A stretch of 64,000 bases of DNA from Streptomyces sp. Tu6071. GTDB taxonomy: Bacteria > Actinomycetota > Actinomycetes > Streptomycetales > Streptomycetaceae. The translations under genes were made by a program, and so were the position numbers. Every line of letters begins with the position of its first letter. Positions within the stretch are counted from its first letter, which is position 1. The notes beneath the pieces are model-generated. The model was not told where the DNA came from, made no database searches, and worked only from the letters and a program-made list of their open reading frames with translations. Shown one piece after another: positions 34,785 through 44,770 of this stretch. The stretch lies in NCBI RefSeq assembly GCF_000213055.1, contig NZ_CM001165.1, positions 3,490,445 through 3,554,444 of the forward strand, read 5' to 3'.

Positions 34785-35855
34785 ATGACCGAGAACTCGT
34801 ACGGCCCCAGCACCCCGTCCGCAGCGAACCCGGCCTCGTACCCGCCGCCGCCCGCGTACGAGCCCGATCCCTACGCCTACCCGGTCGAGTCCCCCGCGGC
34901 CCCGGCCCGCTCCCGCAGGCGGCTCCGGCTGCGCGGGCCCGGCGGCATCCTCACGGCCGTCGCGGTCGCCGCCGCGGTGGTCGGCGGCGCCACCTCGTAC
35001 GGGCTCCAGCAGCTCGGCGGCGGCGACGGCGGCAACACCGTCACGACGGTGAGCGGCACGACGGTCTCCGAGTCGAGCAAGGGCACGGTCGCGGGCGTCG
35101 CCTCCGCCGTGAGCCCCGCCGTCGTCGAGATCAGCGCCACCTCGAACGCGGGCCAGTCGACGGGCGCGGGCGTCGTCATCACGTCGAACGGCGAGATCGT
35201 CACCAACAACCACGTCATCTCCGGCGCCCAGCAGATCAAGGTCGCGCTGAAGAACGGCAAGAGCTACACCGCCGAGGTCGTCGGCACGGACAGCTCGAAG
35301 GACCTCGCGCTCATCAAGCTGAAGAACGCCTCGGGCCTCAAGGCCGCGACGCTCGGCAACTCCGACAACCTCCAGGTCGGCGACAACGTCGTGGCGATCG
35401 GCTCCCCCGAGGGCCTGAGCGGCACCGTGACCAGCGGCATCGTCTCGGCGCTCGACCGCGACGTCACGGTCGCGAAGGAGAGCGGCGGCTCGCAGAGCCA
35501 GAGCCAGAGCCAGGGCCAGGGCCAGGGCCGGCAGGGCCAGGGCTTCGGGAGCGGCGGCGACGACTCGTGGCCCTTCCAGTTCGGCGGCGAGCAGTTCAAC
35601 GGCGACACGGGCGACAGCACGACCACGTACAAGGCGATCCAGACCGACGCCTCGCTCAACCCGGGCAACTCGGGCGGCGCCCTCATCGACATGAACGGCG
35701 CGATCGTCGGCATCAACTCGGCGATGTACTCGGCCGCGTCGAGCGGCGGTCAGTCCTCCTCCTCGGACGCCGGCAGCGTCGGCCTCGGCTTCGCGATCCC
35801 CGTCAACACCGTGAAGGCCGACCTGGCCAAGCTGCGCTCCGGCGCACAGGACTGA
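34785..35855 (+). CDS. HtrA-like serine protease without a PDZ domain
   Basis: The 356-residue protein has a Pro/Tyr-rich cytoplasmic tail, a membrane helix (about residues 54-74) and an extracytoplasmic trypsin-like domain. The triad is H143 in TNNHVI, D173 in SSKDLALIK and S296 in NPGNSGGAL. An insertion rich in Gln, Ser and Gly lies at about 234-258. The chain ends soon after the protease domain, so the usual PDZ is missing. It should cut misfolded secreted proteins. The following CssRS-like pair and the TCTCA repeats upstream suggest secretion-stress control. Confidence 0.92.
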   Translation: MTENSYGPSTPSAANPASYPPPPAYEPDPYAYPVESPAAPARSRRRLRLRGPGGILTAVAVAAAVVGGATSYGLQQLGGGDGGNTVTTVSGTTVSESSKGTVAGVASAVSPAVVEISATSNAGQSTGAGVVITSNGEIVTNNHVISGAQQIKVALKNGKSYTAEVVGTDSSKDLALIKLKNASGLKAATLGNSDNLQVGDNVVAIGSPEGLSGTVTSGIVSALDRDVTVAKESGGSQSQSQSQGQGQGRQGQGFGSGGDDSWPFQFGGEQFNGDTGDSTTTYKAIQTDASLNPGNSGGALIDMNGAIVGINSAMYSAASSGGQSSSSDAGSVGLGFAIPVNTVKADLAKLRSGAQD

Positions 35856-35974
35856 ACGGCCCGCCCGGCCCCTGGCGTGGCAGGCTGGGCGCCGTCGTCA
35901 CCGGCGCGTACACCGTGACGACCCCGCGCACCCACCCGCGCACAGGAACCGAGCAGACCGAGGAGCAGGAAGCG

Positions 35975-36709
35975 ATGAGTCCGCAGGAAGGCGACCGCGA
36001 GCAGCGGCAGCAGCGCATCCTCGTCGTGGACGACGAACCCGCCGTCCGGGAGGCGCTGCGCCGCTCGCTCGTCTTCGAGGGGTACGGCGTCGAGGTCGCG
36101 GCCGACGGGCACGAAGCCCTCCAGAAGGCCGCCGCGACCCCGCCGGACCTCGTCGTCCTGGACATCCAGATGCCCGGCATGGACGGCCTCACCGCCGCCC
36201 GCCGCCTGCGCGCCACCGGCTCGACCGTGCCCGTCCTGATGCTCACCGCGCGCGACACGGTCGGCGACCGCGTGACCGGTCTCGACGCCGGGGCCGACGA
36301 CTACCTCGTCAAGCCCTTCGAGCTGGACGAGCTGTTCGCCCGCATCCGCGCCCTGCTGCGCCGCTCCTCGTACGCGGTCGCGCAGCAGGCCGCCGACGAC
36401 GAGGAGACCCTGGCCTTCGGCGACCTGCGCATGAACCTCGCGACGCGCGAGGTGACGCGCGGGGGCCGCGCCGTCGAGCTGACCCGTACCGAGTTCACGC
36501 TCCTGGAGATGTTCCTCGCCCACCCGCGCCAGGTCCTCACGCGCGAGCAGATCCTCAAGACCGTGTGGGGCTTCGACTTCGAGCCGTCCTCCAACTCCCT
36601 CGACGTCTACGTCATGTATCTGCGCCGCAAGACGGAGGCGGGCGGGGAGCCGCGCCTCGTGCACACCGTGCGCGGCGTCGGCTACGTGCTGCGCGGCGGC
36701 GGCGAGTGA
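35975..36709 (+). CDS. cssR: OmpR-family response regulator (CssR-like)
   Basis: The 244-residue regulator has a complete receiver (acid pair D19/D20, phospho-acceptor D63 in [10 protein letters not shown]113 in DYLVKPFEL) and an OmpR winged helix ([31 protein letters not shown]). AGGAGCAGGA precedes the ATG. It overlaps the sensor kinase gene by four nucleotides. By position next to an HtrA gene it corresponds to the secretion-stress regulator described for S. lividans; the name is an inference from that context. Confidence 0.88.
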   Translation: MSPQEGDREQRQQRILVVDDEPAVREALRRSLVFEGYGVEVAADGHEALQKAAATPPDLVVLDIQMPGMDGLTAARRLRATGSTVPVLMLTARDTVGDRVTGLDAGADDYLVKPFELDELFARIRALLRRSSYAVAQQAADDEETLAFGDLRMNLATREVTRGGRAVELTRTEFTLLEMFLAHPRQVLTREQILKTVWGFDFEPSSNSLDVYVMYLRRKTEAGGEPRLVHTVRGVGYVLRGGGE

Positions 36710-38160
36710 ACCGCGTCGTCCGCCGCTTCCGCGCGCTCCCGCTGCGCTCGCGGCTGTCCCTCCTGTCGGCCGCCGCCGTGGCCCTCGCGGTCGCCGCCGT
36801 GTCGGTGACCTGCTGGTTCCTCGTCCGCGGCAAGCTGTACGACGAGGTCGACTCGCAGCTCAAGGACCAGGCGGGCCGGGTGCACCTGTCGTGGGTGCAG
36901 ACGGTCGCGGGCCCCTGCAACTCCGAGCCGCCCGCGCAGGACTCCTCGCAGCGCCCGCCGTCCGCGCCGATGTACCTCCAGATCGTGAGCGTCGACTCCG
37001 ACCACCCGTGCGTGGCCGACGGCTCGACGGGCGTCGTGCGCGTCACCGCCGCCGACCGCGACCTCGCCGCCGACCCCGAGGGCCGTCGCCCGCAGACCCG
37101 CGACGGCACCACGACGGACGGCCGCGACGTGCGCGTCCTGACCCTCCCGGTCGCGCTGAACAGCCAGCAGTTGCTCGCCGGGCGCGCCGTGCAGATCGCC
37201 GTCCCGCTCAAGGACACCCGCGACACGCTCAACGAACTCGCGCTGATCCTGCTCCTCGTCTCCGGCGTCGGCGTCATCGGCGCGGGGGCCGCCGGGCTGT
37301 GGGTCGCGCGGACGGGGCTGCGCCCGGTGGACGATCTGAGCCGCGCCGCCGAGCACATCGCGCGCACCGAGGACCTCACGACCCGTATCCCCGTCGAGGG
37401 GGACGACGAGATCGCGCGCCTGTCGCGCTCGTTCAACAGCATGACGGCCTCGCTCGCGGCCTCGCACGAGCTGCAACGCCAGCTCATCGCGGACGCGGGC
37501 CACGAGCTGCGCACCCCGCTGACCTCGCTGCGCACCAACATCGAACTCCTCGTCCGCAGCGAGCAGACGGGCCGCGCGATCCCGCCGGACGACCGCCGCG
37601 AACTGCTCGAATCGGTCAAGGCGCAGATGACGGAACTCGCCGCTCTCATCGGCGACCTCCAGGAGCTGTCCCGGCCGGACGCGCGCCAGCAGGGGCCCCT
37701 GGAGATCGTCGGTCTGCACGACGTCGCCGAGACGGCGCTCGCCCGCGCGCGGCTGCGCGGCCCGCACCTGACGATCGACGCCGAGCTGGGCCCGTGGTTC
37801 GTGCGCGCGCACCGGGCCCCGCTGGAGCGCGCCGTGGTCAACATCCTGGACAACGCGGTGAAGTTCAGCCCGGAGGGCGGTGTGATCCGCGTCCGCCTGG
37901 AGCGCGGCGCGCTGACGGTGCGCGACCACGGGCCCGGCATCCCCGCCGAGGACCTGCCGCACGTCTTCGACCGCTTCTGGCGCTCGCCCTCCGCCCGCTC
38001 CCTCCCCGGCTCGGGCCTCGGCCTGTCGATCGTCGCCCGCACGGTGCAGGACGTGGGCGGTACGGTCACGCTCGCCCCGGCCCCGGACGGCGAGCCCGGC
38101 ACTCTCGCGACGATCACCATCCCGGGGGCTCCGGTCCGCCCGCCGGGGGAGGCGGAGTAG
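36706..38160 (+). CDS. cssS: Sensor histidine kinase (CssS-like)
   Basis: The GTG overlaps the regulator stop as GTGA. The 484-residue kinase has membrane helices at about 17-40 and 178-201, an extracytoplasmic sensor of about 135 residues, a HAMP domain, the H-box [11 protein letters not shown] (H266), and the ATPase motifs [17 protein letters not shown] and GSGLGLSIV. The sensor contains exactly two Cys (C71 and C102), which could form a disulfide. It likely senses misfolded exported protein and phosphorylates the partner regulator. Confidence 0.9.
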   Translation: MNRVVRRFRALPLRSRLSLLSAAAVALAVAAVSVTCWFLVRGKLYDEVDSQLKDQAGRVHLSWVQTVAGPCNSEPPAQDSSQRPPSAPMYLQIVSVDSDHPCVADGSTGVVRVTAADRDLAADPEGRRPQTRDGTTTDGRDVRVLTLPVALNSQQLLAGRAVQIAVPLKDTRDTLNELALILLLVSGVGVIGAGAAGLWVARTGLRPVDDLSRAAEHIARTEDLTTRIPVEGDDEIARLSRSFNSMTASLAASHELQRQLIADAGHELRTPLTSLRTNIELLVRSEQTGRAIPPDDRRELLESVKAQMTELAALIGDLQELSRPDARQQGPLEIVGLHDVAETALARARLRGPHLTIDAELGPWFVRAHRAPLERAVVNILDNAVKFSPEGGVIRVRLERGALTVRDHGPGIPAEDLPHVFDRFWRSPSARSLPGSGLGLSIVARTVQDVGGTVTLAPAPDGEPGTLATITIPGAPVRPPGEAE

Positions 38161-38309
38161 CGGCGACGGCCCCGCCGCGCGGATTCGGCCATGGTTCCGT
38201 ACGAGCCGCGAAGACCTCGTGACGACTCCGCGCACAAGCACCCGGCATATGCGGACAACGGGGGAAGCGCACTTGCGACCGCCACCCGCCGCTGTGGTGG
38301 ACTGCGCCG

Positions 38310-39749
38310 ATGCGTTCCCCCCACCGCATGACCGACCGCACCACCCCTGACCACCCGTCCGAGCCCGCGCACGAGCCCCCCACCCCGGACACGCGGCGGC
38401 TGGAAACCGTCCCCGGTCCGTACGGGCACCAGGCCGCTCCGGCTCCGTACGGGCACCAGGCCGCTCCCGGTCCGTACGAGCGCCAGGCCGCCCCCGGTCC
38501 GTACGAGTCCCGGACCGCTCCCGCTCCCTGCGAGCGCCCGGCCGCCCCCCATCCGTACGGGGGCCGCGCGGCTCCGAACCCGTACGAGGAGCTCGGCGAG
38601 CTGGCCGGGCCGCTGGACGACTTCCTCCGTCCCGAGGAGCCGCCGTTCGCGGGCGCGGACGACGAGGGGGCGCCCTGGTCCGCGCCCGACCACCGCCGCA
38701 GGCCCCGCCTCTTCTTCCGCTTCGCGGGCATCCCCTTCGCGCTCAAGGCGGTCATCGCGCTCGTCACGCTGCTCGCCTTCCTCGCGCTCGGCGACCGCTG
38801 GGCCGTGCTGTACGCGGAGCACACGGCGGCGGAGAAGCTGAAGGACGCGATGCACCTGGAGGCGACGCCCGAGGTGAGCATCGGGGGGTTCCCGTTCGTC
38901 ACACAGGTGCTCGGCAAGCACCTCGGCTCGGTCACGGTGACGGTCCCGGACGTGGCGGCCGACCGCGTCTCGCTCGCGAAGGTCAGCGCGACGGCCGACG
39001 ACATCCGTCTCAGCGGGGATCTGCCGACGAGCCTGAAGGGCGCGTTCGCGGGCAAGGTGCGCGGCGAGGTGCTGCTCTCCTTCGACGACCTCAACCGCGA
39101 ACTCGGCGCCAGTCAGGTCACCTTCTCCGGCACCGGCCGTGACCGCGTCCTCGCGCGCGGCACGCTCCCGGTCGCGGGCCACGACGTACGGGTACGGGCC
39201 GACGCCCGCATCACGCGCGACGGCGCCCGGGGCATCCGCACGGAGATCGGCGGCATCCGGCTCAGCCTGGGCGACCTGGCCACGTTCCGGCCGGGCACGG
39301 GTCCGGCGGACGGGCTGCACCTGACCGAGAAGAGCGCGCAGGCGCTGCGCGAACAGACCGCGAAGGTGAAGGCGCTCTTCGGGGTGCGCGAGATCACCCG
39401 CCGCCTCGGCGTCCCGCCCTCGGCGGTCGGCGCCGCGCTGCGCAGCGACGACAAGCTGCACGAGGTGACGGGCACGCCCCGTTTCGTCCACGACCTCATG
39501 CGGATCAACCTCGTCGACGCGGCCCTCGACCACCCCGAGCTCCTGCGCCGCCTCGGTCTCGACCCCGGGCTCCTCACCTCGCTCTCCACCCTCACCCGCC
39601 CCCAGCTCGCCGACCGGCTCACCCTCGGCTTCCACCTCCCCGAGCTGCCGACGCAGACGGGGGACGTCAACCTCTCCGACGTCCGGGTGACGAAGGAGGG
39701 CATCCACGTCCGTCTGGAGGGGGACGGCGTGGGGGTGAGCACGAAGTAA
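38310..39749 (+). CDS. DUF2993 / LmeA-like protein with a repeat-rich cytoplasmic tail
   Basis: The 479-residue protein has a long cytoplasmic tail containing six 9-residue repeats of the type PYGHQAAPx (residues 37-90), a membrane helix (ALKAVIALVTLLAFLALG, about 148-165), and an extracytoplasmic DUF2993 domain with IGGFPFVTQVLGKHLGSVTV. The GFPFxTQV motif is shared with the protein at 28755-29489. It may bind envelope lipids. It lies 149 bp after the sensor kinase on the same strand. ATG 38328 (MTDRTTP) is an alternative start. Confidence 0.85.
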   Translation: MRSPHRMTDRTTPDHPSEPAHEPPTPDTRRLETVPGPYGHQAAPAPYGHQAAPGPYERQAAPGPYESRTAPAPCERPAAPHPYGGRAAPNPYEELGELAGPLDDFLRPEEPPFAGADDEGAPWSAPDHRRRPRLFFRFAGIPFALKAVIALVTLLAFLALGDRWAVLYAEHTAAEKLKDAMHLEATPEVSIGGFPFVTQVLGKHLGSVTVTVPDVAADRVSLAKVSATADDIRLSGDLPTSLKGAFAGKVRGEVLLSFDDLNRELGASQVTFSGTGRDRVLARGTLPVAGHDVRVRADARITRDGARGIRTEIGGIRLSLGDLATFRPGTGPADGLHLTEKSAQALREQTAKVKALFGVREITRRLGVPPSAVGAALRSDDKLHEVTGTPRFVHDLMRINLVDAALDHPELLRRLGLDPGLLTSLSTLTRPQLADRLTLGFHLPELPTQTGDVNLSDVRVTKEGIHVRLEGDGVGVSTK

Positions 39750-40077
39750 CGGGGCGGGGCTGGGCGCCGAGCAGGGCGGGACGCGGGCTCAGCGCCGGGC
39801 GGGGCGGGGCGGGACGCGGGGCATCACCCCCCAGCCCCGCCAGACCGCCGCCCCGGTCGGCGCCACGCCCCGGGCTCGCGCCTGGCCGCCGCCCCCGGTC
39901 GGCGCCACGCCCCCGGACCACGTCCCGCCAGAGCCCTGACCGCGTCCCGCCAGAGCCCCGTACCGCACCCCACCCGGTCCCCCGCCCCACTCCCCCTCCC
40001 GTCGGCGAACCGTCGGCGACCCGTTCGCGAACCGCCCGCGACCTGCCCCGCCAGGGGCAACCCGCCATACCTTCACG
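39750..40077. repeat. Repeat-rich spacer upstream of the pst promoter
   Basis: No gene. A 21-bp sequence (CCCCGGTCGGCGCC and following) occurs at 39851-39871 and 39893-39913. CGTCCCGCCAGAGCCC occurs at 39921-39936 and 39943-39958. The stretch before 39830 is GGGCGGGGC repeats. Further on, GTCGGCGAACC-like direct repeats run to about 40040. Confidence 0.6.
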
Positions 40078-40121
40078 GTTCAACTCCCGTTCACTCTTCC
40101 CGGAACGCCTGGTCACTTCCG
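40078..40121 (+). promoter_or_regulatory. PHO box (PhoP site) of pstS
   Basis: GTTCAACTCCC (40078-40088) and GTTCACTCTTC (40089-40099) are adjacent 11-bp direct repeats with the PHO-box core GTTCA. Two more units in the same phase are degenerate (40100-40110) and moderate (GGTCACTTCCG, 40111-40121). The array ends about 100 bp before the pstS start, as expected for PhoP activation under phosphate starvation. Confidence 0.85.
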
Positions 40122-40219
40122 CTGCCTACTTTCGGCCTCACGAGGTTCGCAAAGACCCCGACCAAGCCACCGCCGAGCCCTTCCGCAGGGTCCCGGCTCC
40201 CGGAAGGAACACCCCAACA

Positions 40220-41374
40220 GTGAAGCTTCAGCGCAAGAACCGGCTGCGGGCGCTCTCCCTCGGCGTCGTCGCCGTGTCCGGCGCCCTGGCCCTCACGGCG
40301 TGCGGCTCGGACGACACGAGCAGCGGCCCCGGCAACGGCGACACGAGCAAGGACAGCTCGGCCGCCGCCGCGCCCTCCTCGTCCTCGGACATCGACTGCT
40401 CGGACGCCAAGGGCGAGCTGCTCGCCTCGGGGTCCAGCGCGCAGCAGAACGCGATCGACGCCTGGGTGAAGAGCTTTACGGCCGCGTGCAAGGACGTGCG
40501 GATCAACTACTCCCCGGACGGCTCGGGCGCCGGTGTGACCGCCTTCCTCCAGGGCCGTACCGCCTTCGCCGGCTCGGACTCCGCGCTCAAGCCGGAGGAG
40601 ATCACCAAGTCCGCCGACGTCTGCAAGGACTCGCAGGCCATCGACCTGCCCATGGTCGGCGGCCCCATCGCGATCGGCTACAACGTCCCGGGCGTCGACA
40701 ACCTCGTCCTCGACGCGAAGACCCTCGCGCACATCTTCGACGGCAAGATCTCCACCTGGAACGACAAGGAGATCAAGGCCCTCAACCCGGACGCGAAGCT
40801 CCCGTCCACGAAGATCCAGGCGTTCCACCGCTCGGACGAGTCCGGCACGACGGACAACTTCACGAAGTACCTGAAGGCCGTCGCCCCCGGTGACTGGAAG
40901 TACGAGGGCGGCAAGGCGTGGCAGGCCAAGGGCGGCCAGTCCGCCCAGGGCTCCTCCGGCCTCGCGCAGCAGGTCAAGCAGACGGCCGGCGCGATCTCGT
41001 ACTTCGAGCTGTCCTACGCGACCGACGGCATCAAGACCGTCGACATCAAGACGAAGGCCGCCGAGCCGGTCAAGGCCACGACGGAGAACGCCTCGAAGGC
41101 GATCGCCGCCGCTAAGGTCGCCGGCAAGGGCAAGGACCTCGCCCTGGAGCTGGACTACAACCCCTCCGCCGACGGCGCCTACCCGATCACCCTCGTGACG
41201 TACGAGATCGCCTGCGAGAAGGGCAACAAGGCGGAGAGCCTGCCCGCCACGAAGTCCTTCCTCAACTACATCGCGAGCGAGGACGGCCAGGGCCAGCTCG
41301 CCGACGCCGGCTACGCCCCGATCCCGGACGCGATCATCGCCAAGGTCCGCGAGACCATCACCTCCCTCAGCTGA
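40220..41374 (+). CDS. pstS: Phosphate ABC transporter substrate-binding lipoprotein
   Basis: The 384-residue protein begins with a lipoprotein signal (LALTACGSDD, lipid-anchored Cys near residue 27). The phosphate-binding loops are visible: ASGSSAQQNAIDAW, SGAGVTAFLQGRTAFAGSDSAL split over two strands, and FHRSDESGTTDNFTKYL. It captures phosphate outside the membrane for PstCA-PstB. The GTG start has GGAAGGAA upstream. The promoter carries the PHO box at 40078-40121. Confidence 0.96.
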   Translation: MKLQRKNRLRALSLGVVAVSGALALTACGSDDTSSGPGNGDTSKDSSAAAAPSSSSDIDCSDAKGELLASGSSAQQNAIDAWVKSFTAACKDVRINYSPDGSGAGVTAFLQGRTAFAGSDSALKPEEITKSADVCKDSQAIDLPMVGGPIAIGYNVPGVDNLVLDAKTLAHIFDGKISTWNDKEIKALNPDAKLPSTKIQAFHRSDESGTTDNFTKYLKAVAPGDWKYEGGKAWQAKGGQSAQGSSGLAQQVKQTAGAISYFELSYATDGIKTVDIKTKAAEPVKATTENASKAIAAAKVAGKGKDLALELDYNPSADGAYPITLVTYEIACEKGNKAESLPATKSFLNYIASEDGQGQLADAGYAPIPDAIIAKVRETITSLS

Positions 41375-41496
41375 CCCCGCGTGCGGGCGGCCCCCACCGG
41401 GCCGCCCGCACCGTCCGGTGCACCGCCGCCAGCAAGCCCCCTCCCCCGTGAGACGTGATCCTCGCCGGGAGCGGGTCCGCAGACCGGAGAAACCCC

Positions 41497-42549
41497 ATGG
41501 ACATACCCACGACCCCCGCCCCCGGCGGCCCGCCCGCCGCCCCACCGACTCCCGCAGCCCCGCAGCCCGGCCCCGTCCGTCCGAAGGACGACGGCAGGAG
41601 GGCGGAGCCCGGGAAGGCGCGCGGTTCCCGCCACCTCGGCGACCGCGTCTTCCTCGGCCTCTCGCGCGGCTCCGGCATCCTCCTCCTCGTCGTGATGGCG
41701 GCCATCGCCGTCTTCCTCGCCTACCGTTCCTCGCTGATCCTCACGAAGAACCACGGCAACTTCTTCACGACCTTCGAGTGGAACCCGACCGCGATGCCGC
41801 CGGTCTTCGGCATCGCCGTGCTCGCCTTCGGCACGGTCGTCTCCTCGGTCATCGCGATGGCCCTCGCCGTGCCCGTCTCGGTCGGCATCGCGCTCTTCCT
41901 CACGCACTACGCCCCCCGCGCCGCGCGCGGCCCCATCAGCTACGTCATCGACCTGCTCGCCGCCGTGCCGTCGATCGTGTACGGACTCTGGGGCGCCCTC
42001 GTCCTCGTGCCGCACCTCAACGGGCTCTTCGGCTGGCTCGACCAGTACCTCGGCTGGACCGGGATCTTCTCCTGGCAGGGCGGCGCGCCGCGCTCACTCC
42101 TGACCGTCGGCATCCTGCTCGCGATCATGATCCTGCCGATCGTGACCAACGTGAGCCGCGAGGTCTTCCGGCAGGTCCCGCAGGCGCACGAGGAGGCCGC
42201 GCTCGCGCTCGGCGCGACGCGCTGGGAGGTGGTCCGCACCGCGGTCCTGCCCTTCGGCCGCTCCGGCGTGATCTCCGCGTCGATGCTCGGCCTCGGCCGC
42301 GCGCTCGGCGAGACGATGGCCGTCGCGACCGTGCTCTCGCCGGGCTTCACCATCCAGTCGAGCCTCCTCGACCCGGGCGGCGGCACCTTCGCGCAGAACA
42401 TCGCGAGCAAGTTCAGCGAGGCCAGCGTCGAGGGCCGTGACGCGCTCATCGCCTCCGGGCTCGTCCTCTTCGTCATCACGCTCCTCGTCAACGGAGCCGC
42501 GCGGGCCATCATCGCCCGCCGCAAGGAGTACTCGGGGGCCGACGCATGA
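41497..42549 (+). CDS. pstC: Phosphate ABC transporter permease PstC
   Basis: This 350-residue permease starts at ATG 41497 behind CCGGAGA. It has a Pro-rich tail, six membrane helices and the EAA loop QAHEEAALALGATRWEVVRTAVLP for the ATPase. The ATGA overlap with pstA shows coupled translation. With PstA it forms the membrane channel for high-affinity phosphate import. Confidence 0.95.
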   Translation: MDIPTTPAPGGPPAAPPTPAAPQPGPVRPKDDGRRAEPGKARGSRHLGDRVFLGLSRGSGILLLVVMAAIAVFLAYRSSLILTKNHGNFFTTFEWNPTAMPPVFGIAVLAFGTVVSSVIAMALAVPVSVGIALFLTHYAPRAARGPISYVIDLLAAVPSIVYGLWGALVLVPHLNGLFGWLDQYLGWTGIFSWQGGAPRSLLTVGILLAIMILPIVTNVSREVFRQVPQAHEEAALALGATRWEVVRTAVLPFGRSGVISASMLGLGRALGETMAVATVLSPGFTIQSSLLDPGGGTFAQNIASKFSEASVEGRDALIASGLVLFVITLLVNGAARAIIARRKEYSGADA

Positions 42550-43655
42550 GCCACGACCAGAACCCGGCGGGCGGCCAGTCCGCGCCGCAGCACACGGGCA
42601 CGCACGGACGGAGCGAGCGGACCGGTTCGCTGCGGGCCGCGCGCCTGCCCCGCTGGTCCGACCTCGCCGTCGCCGCCGCCTCGGTCCTCCTCGCGTGCCT
42701 CGTCGGCGTCGCGGCCGGACTCGACTCGAAGGTGCAGTGGGGCCTGATCGCCGCGCTCCTCTTCGTCTTCGGCGGCTACGCGCTCGCCGCCCGCGTCGAG
42801 GGCCGCCGCCAGGCGAAGGACCGCCTCGTCACGAGCGTCGTCTGGGTGGCCTTCCTCGCCGCCTTCATCCCGCTCGCCTCGCTCGTGTGGGAGACCGTCA
42901 AGCGCGGCGTGAAGGTCCTGGACCCGTACTTCCTGACGCACTCGATGGTCAACATCAGCTCGATGGACGAGGGCGGCGGCATCTACCACGCGATCGTCGG
43001 CTCGGTCGAGCAGGTCGGCCTCGCGACGGTCATGGCCGCGCCCGTGGGGCTGCTCACCGCCGTCTACCTCGTCGAGTACGGACGCGGGAAGCTCGCCAAG
43101 ACGGTCACCTTCTTCGTCGACGTCATGACGGGCATCCCGTCGATCGTCGCGGGCCTGTTCATCCTGAGCCTGATGCTCCTCCTCAAGGCGGAGCCCTTCG
43201 GCTTCGCCGGCTCCCTCGCGCTGGCGATCCTGATGATCCCGGTCGTCGTCCGCTCGACGGAGGAGATGCTGAAGCTCGTGCCGAACGAGCTGCGCGAGGC
43301 GTCCCTCGCGCTCGGCGTGCCGAAGTGGCGCACGATCCTGAAGGTCGTGCTGCCCACGTCGATCGGCGGCATCACGACCGGCGTCATGCTCGCGATCGCG
43401 CGTATCGCGGGCGAGACCGCGCCCGTCCTGCTCCTGGTCTGGGGTTCCTCGTACATCAACATGGACCCCTTCCACGGCGGCCAGTCCTCCCTGCCGCTGT
43501 ACATCTACCAGCAGTACGCGACGAGCGGCGGCTACGGAGCCTCCTACGACCGCGCCTGGGCGGCGGCCCTCACGCTGATCGCCTTCGTGATGGTCCTCAA
43601 CCTGGCGGCCCGCGCGCTCGCCCGGTGGAAGGCCCCCCAGTCCTCCGGTCGCTGA
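42546..43655 (+). CDS. pstA: Phosphate ABC transporter permease PstA
   Basis: This 369-residue permease overlaps pstC by four nucleotides. It has an 80-residue tail with two extra hydrophobic segments before the core, then the usual permease helices and the EAA loop NELREASLALGVPKWRTILKVVLP. The glycine-rich MTGIPSIVAGLFI segment is typical. It pairs with PstC. Confidence 0.95.
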   Translation: MSHDQNPAGGQSAPQHTGTHGRSERTGSLRAARLPRWSDLAVAAASVLLACLVGVAAGLDSKVQWGLIAALLFVFGGYALAARVEGRRQAKDRLVTSVVWVAFLAAFIPLASLVWETVKRGVKVLDPYFLTHSMVNISSMDEGGGIYHAIVGSVEQVGLATVMAAPVGLLTAVYLVEYGRGKLAKTVTFFVDVMTGIPSIVAGLFILSLMLLLKAEPFGFAGSLALAILMIPVVVRSTEEMLKLVPNELREASLALGVPKWRTILKVVLPTSIGGITTGVMLAIARIAGETAPVLLLVWGSSYINMDPFHGGQSSLPLYIYQQYATSGGYGASYDRAWAAALTLIAFVMVLNLAARALARWKAPQSSGR

Positions 43656-43759
43656 CCACGCAGACCTCCGGTCGCCGAGGCGGCCGTTCCCCGGGGGCGT
43701 GGTGAGCGCCCCCCGCGCGCCCGGCCCGGCGCGCCCCGTACGAAAGAAGCAGTGAACCC

Positions 43760-44536
43760 ATGGCCAAGCGCATCGATGTCAGCGGACTGACCGCGTACTA
43801 CGGGGCCCACAAGGCGATCGAGGACATCTCGATGACCGTCGAGCCCCGCTCCGTCACGGCCTTCATCGGCCCCTCGGGCTGCGGCAAGTCCACCTTCCTG
43901 CGGACCCTGAACCGGATGCACGAGGTGACCCCGGGCGGTCGCGTCGAGGGCAAGGTCCTCCTGGACGACGAGGACCTGTACGGGAACCAGGTCGACCCGG
44001 TCGCGGTACGCCGCACGATCGGCATGGTCTTCCAGCGCCCGAACCCCTTCCCGACGATGTCGATCTTCGACAACGTCGCGGCGGGCCTCAAGCTCAACGG
44101 CTCCTACAAGAAGTCCGAGCTGAACGACGTCGTCGAGAAGTCGCTCCAGGGCGCCAACCTCTGGAACGAGGTCAAGGACCGCCTCAACAAGCCGGGCGCG
44201 GGCCTCTCCGGCGGCCAGCAGCAGCGCCTGTGCATCGCGCGGGCGATCGCGGTCGAGCCGCAGGTCCTCCTCATGGACGAGCCCTGCTCGGCGCTCGACC
44301 CGATCTCGACGCTCGCGATCGAGGACCTGATAGGCGAGCTGAAGGAACGCTTCACCATCGTGATCGTCACGCACAACATGCAGCAGGCGGCGCGCGTCTC
44401 GGACCGCACGGCCTTCTTCAACCTCTCGGCGGTGGGCCAGCCCGGCCGCCTCATCGAGATCGACGACACCCAGCGGATCTTCTCCAACCCCTCGGTCCAG
44501 GCGACGGAGGACTACATCTCGGGCCGCTTCGGCTGA
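43760..44536 (+). CDS. pstB: Phosphate ABC transporter ATP-binding protein
   Basis: The 258-residue ATPase has Walker [10 protein letters not shown], the Q-loop VFQRPNPFP, signature LSGGQQQR, Walker B VLLMDEP and the switch His VTHNMQQA. It starts 104 bp after pstA, with GAAAGAAG before the ATG. A strong terminator follows. No phoU sits at the end of the operon; the PhoU-like DUF47 protein at 47143 belongs to the Pit pair. Confidence 0.97.
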   Translation: MAKRIDVSGLTAYYGAHKAIEDISMTVEPRSVTAFIGPSGCGKSTFLRTLNRMHEVTPGGRVEGKVLLDDEDLYGNQVDPVAVRRTIGMVFQRPNPFPTMSIFDNVAAGLKLNGSYKKSELNDVVEKSLQGANLWNEVKDRLNKPGAGLSGGQQQRLCIARAIAVEPQVLLMDEPCSALDPISTLAIEDLIGELKERFTIVIVTHNMQQAARVSDRTAFFNLSAVGQPGRLIEIDDTQRIFSNPSVQATEDYISGRFG

Positions 44537-44598
44537 GCCGCCGGCCCACCGGACCCCTTCGCGGTGCTGCATGGCGGTGCCACCACGGAGGACACGAG

Positions 44599-44631
44599 GA
44601 GCCCGCCCCGACGACAGGCCGGGGCGGGCTC
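44599..44631 (+). terminator. pst operon terminator
   Basis: GAGCCCGCCCCG (44599-44610) pairs perfectly over 12 bp with CGGGGCGGGCTC (44620-44631), loop 9 nt, then TTCCC. It lies 63 bp past pstB. Confidence 0.85.
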
Positions 44632-44690
44632 TTCCCTGCGGGGGGCGTCTCGTACGGGGCGGATCGCGGGGCGGATCGCGGGGCGGGCGA

Positions 44691-44770
44691 GCCGTTCGCG
44701 GGGCGGGAGCGCCGTTCGCGGAGCCGGAGGGCCGTTCGCGGGGCGGGAGAGCCGTTCGCGGAGCCGGAGG
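44691..44770. repeat. Four 20-bp tandem repeats in an ABAB pattern
   Basis: Units at 44691, 44711, 44731 and 44751 all begin GCCGTTCGCGG. Units 1 and 3 continue GGCGGGAG; units 2 and 4 continue AGCCGGAGG, so the array looks like a duplicated 40-bp block. Degenerate copies flank it (44660-44690 and 44771-44840). It lies between the pst terminator and the SDR gene. No coding role is seen. Confidence 0.75.
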
